DNA from: Chloroflexota bacterium | GTDB taxonomy: Bacteria; Chloroflexota; Dehalococcoidia; Dehalococcoidales; UBA3254 | DNA length: 6,538 nucleotides | Direction of reading: 5' to 3' | Assembly: GCA_017860765.1 (NCBI GenBank) | Contig: JAGDMY010000092.1 | Coordinates: forward strand, 1-6,538 | In this document: in pieces, positions 5,899-6,538 of the stretch | How the letters are laid out: every line of letters begins with the position of its first letter | How positions within the stretch are numbered: position 1 is the stretch's first letter | Program-made: the position numbers and the translations under genes | Notes under the pieces: generated by a model | The model's input: the letters and a program-made list of their open reading frames with translations, nothing else | Databases searched by the model: none | What the model was told of the DNA's origin: nothing

Positions 5899-6538
5899 AT
5901 GTATAAGGGCGGATATACCGGAAAAATATTAAGGATAGACTTAACAAACGCGGCCTCATCTGTAGAAAAGGTCTCTTTAGAATTAGCCCGGAAGTATCTG
6001 GGCGGGGTGGGATTTGCCTTTAAATACCTGTATGACGAATTGAGACCCGGCACTCCGCCCTTAAGCCAGGAGAATAAACTTATCCTGGCTCTGGGAACCA
6101 TCGCCGCTGCCTTCAGCGGCGGCCATCTGCCGGATGAATTGAAAAGAGCGGGTTTTGATATGCTGATCGTGGAAGGGAAAGCAGCAAAACCTACTTATAT
6201 AAGCATCGCGGATGGAGAGGTCCGCTTTCGCAGCGCGGTCAAGCTCAGCGGGATGCAGACCACGGATACCCAGCTTTTCATCAAGGATGAGCTCAAAGAC
6301 CATAATTACCGGGTGGCCTGCATTGGACCGGCCGGGGAAAACCTGGTCCCGATGGCCTGCATCATCAACGAGAGGCGCGCCGCGGGCAGAAAGGGGCTGG
6401 GAGCGGTGATGGGCTCAAAAAACCTTAAGGCCATCGCTGTGCGCGGGACGGGAAAACCGGCGATTGTCGATCCGACCGCCTTCCAGGAAGCCCGGAAATC
6501 CATGCTCAAGGCCATGAAAGAAAGTCACATATTATATC
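5899..6538 (+). CDS. Aldehyde:ferredoxin oxidoreductase family protein, 3' end outside window, with internal N-terminal deletion
   Basis: The first 213 codons of an AOR-family gene are visible; the frame stays open to the window edge and the full protein is normally near 600 residues. AORs oxidise aldehydes (or catalyse the reverse carboxylate reduction) with a tungsto-bispterin and a [4Fe-4S] cluster, passing electrons to ferredoxin. The N-terminus GYTGKILRIDL (5-15), YLGGVGFAFKYLYDEL (33-48), LSQENKLI (55-62), ELKRAGFD (80-87), IVEGKAAKP (90-98), CIGPAGENLV (141-150) and RAAGRKGLGAVMGSKNLKAIAV (160-181, here named by its ends) are classic. Between ENKLI and SGG, however, the usual stretch with GPLTGT, a conserved pterin-contacting Arg and KSPLTG is absent, about 23 residues, and the conserved Asn before Ser-Gly-Gly is Phe72. 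The cluster-binding cysteines would lie beyond the window. The gene follows the MoaD-like gene by 81 bases and has its own candidate promoter. Family assignment is secure; catalytic competence is uncertain. Confidence 0.9.
   Translation, partial: MYKGGYTGKILRIDLTNAASSVEKVSLELARKYLGGVGFAFKYLYDELRPGTPPLSQENKLILALGTIAAAFSGGHLPDELKRAGFDMLIVEGKAAKPTYISIADGEVRFRSAVKLSGMQTTDTQLFIKDELKDHNYRVACIGPAGENLVPMACIINERRAAGRKGLGAVMGSKNLKAIAVRGTGKPAIVDPTAFQEARKSMLKAMKESHILY
6102..6121 (+). repeat. Perfect 8-bp hairpin inside the AOR gene
   Basis: CGCCGCTG (6102-6109) and CAGCGGCG (6114-6121) are exact inverted repeats separated by the four bases CCTT. The hairpin encodes residues Ala69 to Gly75, exactly where the protein departs from the AOR consensus and next to the apparent 23-residue deletion. 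Within a coding region it is not a terminator; its importance is as a possible cause or mark of the deletion. Confidence 0.7.

Noticed and set aside
5899..6538. Calling the AOR gene a pseudogene
   Set aside because: The frame is open throughout the visible 213 codons, it has a strong ribosome binding site and conserved motifs on both sides of the gap; the missing segment is in frame, so loss of function cannot be assumed.

Overview
The window reads as a piece of bacterial chromosome with every gene on the + strand. It holds a purine nucleotide biosynthesis cluster followed by a molybdopterin/tungstopterin-related pair. The order is guaA (5' end outside the window), purD, purE, purB, purC, then a MoaD/ThiS-type ubiquitin-like sulfur carrier, then the first 213 codons of an aldehyde:ferredoxin oxidoreductase (AOR) family protein that runs off the right edge. 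An AOR-family gene with a MoaD-like neighbour suggests an anaerobe that uses a tungsten (or molybdenum) pterin cofactor. The overall style (moderately GC-rich DNA, GTG/TTG starts, GNGAREHAL-type PurD, long-form PurC) would fit an anaerobic lineage such as Dehalococcoidia (Chloroflexota), but that placement is an impression, not a demonstration.

Bases 1-5491 are densely packed. Gaps between genes are 50 (guaA-purD), 42 (purD-purE), 3 (purE-purB) and 46 (purB-purC) bases. Each of the four internal genes has a recognisable Shine-Dalgarno sequence, and I see no convincing terminator between them, so they probably form one operon. PurD makes GAR early in the pathway. PurE, PurC and PurB carry out three consecutive later steps (AIR/N5-CAIR to CAIR, CAIR to SAICAR, SAICAR to AICAR). 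PurB also finishes AMP synthesis, and GuaA finishes GMP synthesis. No purK is present, although PurE has class I motifs. The other purine genes must lie elsewhere.

Bases 5492-6538 change subject. A 90-residue MoaD-like protein ends in Gly-Gly. An 81-base gap follows that contains a good extended -10 promoter candidate whose -35 is covered by a 13-base palindrome. The AOR gene starts at 5899.

The most unusual observation is inside the AOR N-terminus. The segment that in canonical AORs carries the first PLTGT-like motif, a conserved Arg and the KSPLTG motif is missing (about 23 residues, in frame). The conserved Asn just downstream is replaced by Phe, and an 8-bp perfect hairpin sits at the junction. 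Either this is a divergent AOR with a remodelled pterin-binding site, or it is a deletion (biological or assembly-derived) at a hairpin. No tRNA, rRNA, CRISPR array or mobile element was seen.
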